5,510 bases of DNA from Acetobacteraceae bacterium (GTDB lineage: Bacteria; Pseudomonadota; Alphaproteobacteria; Acetobacterales; Acetobacteraceae), in contig CANJSR010000339.1 of NCBI GenBank assembly GCA_947476855.1, positions 1-5,510 of the forward strand, written 5' to 3'. Position 1 is the stretch's first letter. Every line of letters starts with the position of its first letter. The notes under the pieces are model-generated. The model was not told the origin of the DNA and did not search any database. It worked only from the letters and a program-made list of their open reading frames with translations. Position numbers and translations under genes: made by a program. Positions 5,060-5,510 of the stretch are shown one piece after another.

Positions 5060-5510
5060 CCGCCTATCTGATCCGTCGCCTACTGCTGGTGATCCCGACG
5101 CTGTTCGGCATCATCGCGATCAATTTCGCGGTGATCCAGTTCGCGCCTGGCGGGCCGGTGGAGCAGATGATCGCCGAACTGAAGGGCCAGGGAGGGATGT
5201 CGTCCCGGCTGGGTTCGGCTGGGTCGGATTTCGGCGGCAGCGGGGGGTATCGGGGATCATCCGGCCTCGATCCGGCGATCCTGGCCGACATCAAGGCGAT
5301 GTTCGGCTTCGACAAGCCGCCGCTGGAACGGTTTACCGAGATGCTGACCGGGTATCTGCACTTCGATTTCGGGTCGAGCTTCTTCCGCGACGCCACGGTC
5401 ATCCAGTTGATGGCGCAGAAGATGCCGGTCTCGATCTCGCTGGGGCTGTGGTCGACGCTGCTGATCTATCTGATCTCGATCCCGCTGGGCATTGCCAAGG
5501 CGGTGCGGCA
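5056..5510 (+). CDS. yejB: Microcin C/oligopeptide ABC importer permease YejB (3' end cut by window)
   Basis: This is the N-terminal 151 residues of an inner-membrane permease of the YejABEF type, which imports peptides and, in Escherichia coli, microcin C. The start MTAYLIRRLLLVIPTLFGII is the classic opening of DppB/OppB/YejB permeases, with a first membrane helix at ~8-28. The next part, FAPGGPVEQ, fits the family. A Gly/Ser-rich periplasmic insertion (~44-70, ending SSGLDP) is longer than in plain DppB proteins and points to YejB. FGFDKPPLERF, FDFGSSFF and MPVSISLGLWSTLLIYLISI (the second helix beginning) then follow in YejB order. An upstream in-frame TGA (5026) and no intervening ATG/GTG/TTG make 5056 the only good start. 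It begins 27 bases after the TPR gene. No yejA-like binding-protein gene precedes it here, although yejA often does. yejE and yejF would be expected beyond the right edge. Confidence 0.88.
   Translation, partial: MTAYLIRRLLLVIPTLFGIIAINFAVIQFAPGGPVEQMIAELKGQGGMSSRLGSAGSDFGGSGGYRGSSGLDPAILADIKAMFGFDKPPLERFTEMLTGYLHFDFGSSFFRDATVIQLMAQKMPVSISLGLWSTLLIYLISIPLGIAKAVR

Noticed and set aside
5064..5402. Minus-strand frame opposite yejB
   Set aside because: It is a shadow of a clearly recognisable permease N-terminus on the plus strand.

Overview
This window looks like ordinary chromosomal DNA from a GC-rich alphaproteobacterium. Acetobacteraceae/Rhodospirillales is my best guess. The evidence is the GC-rich codon use, an F0 ATP synthase b-subunit gene closing an operon, a DUF3576 lipoprotein (a mainly alphaproteobacterial family), a large Trp-terminated porin and a YejB-type permease. 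The family-level placement is inference. All supported genes lie on the plus strand. I see no tRNA, rRNA, CRISPR array, insertion sequence, phage gene or toxin-antitoxin pair.

Layout: (1) 1-501 is the 3' part of atpF, the membrane-anchored stator subunit b of F1Fo ATP synthase, closed by a strong intrinsic terminator at 532-557. (2) 558-1213 is a long non-coding gap. Its first ~210 bases are GC-rich and end in a second terminator-like hairpin (715-746). Bases ~771-1080 are a markedly AT-rich island (781-1080 is about 41% GC) full of ATCAA/ATCAAT motifs. A 15-bp perfect dyad (1092-1106) then overlaps a plausible -35 region ahead of the porin. (3) 1214-2740 is an outer-membrane porin with a clear signal peptide, followed by a cluster of hairpins (2765-2861). 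(4) 2905-3438 is a DUF3576 lipoprotein. (5) 3475-5028 is a TPR protein with a C-terminal glycosyltransferase-9-like domain. (6) 5056 to the right edge is the start of yejB, the permease of a peptide/microcin C-type ABC importer, cut by the window.

The atp operon and the porin are separate transcription units. DUF3576, the TPR protein and yejB are closely spaced (36 and 27 bases), share a strand and have no visible terminator between them. They may be co-transcribed, although they share no evident pathway beyond a broad link to the cell envelope.

I did not find a convincing new biological system. The points most worth checking are regulatory: the porin upstream region (AT-rich island plus dyad), the competing hairpins after the porin, and tiny ORFs that overlap the starts of yejB and the DUF3576 gene in an ATGA arrangement.
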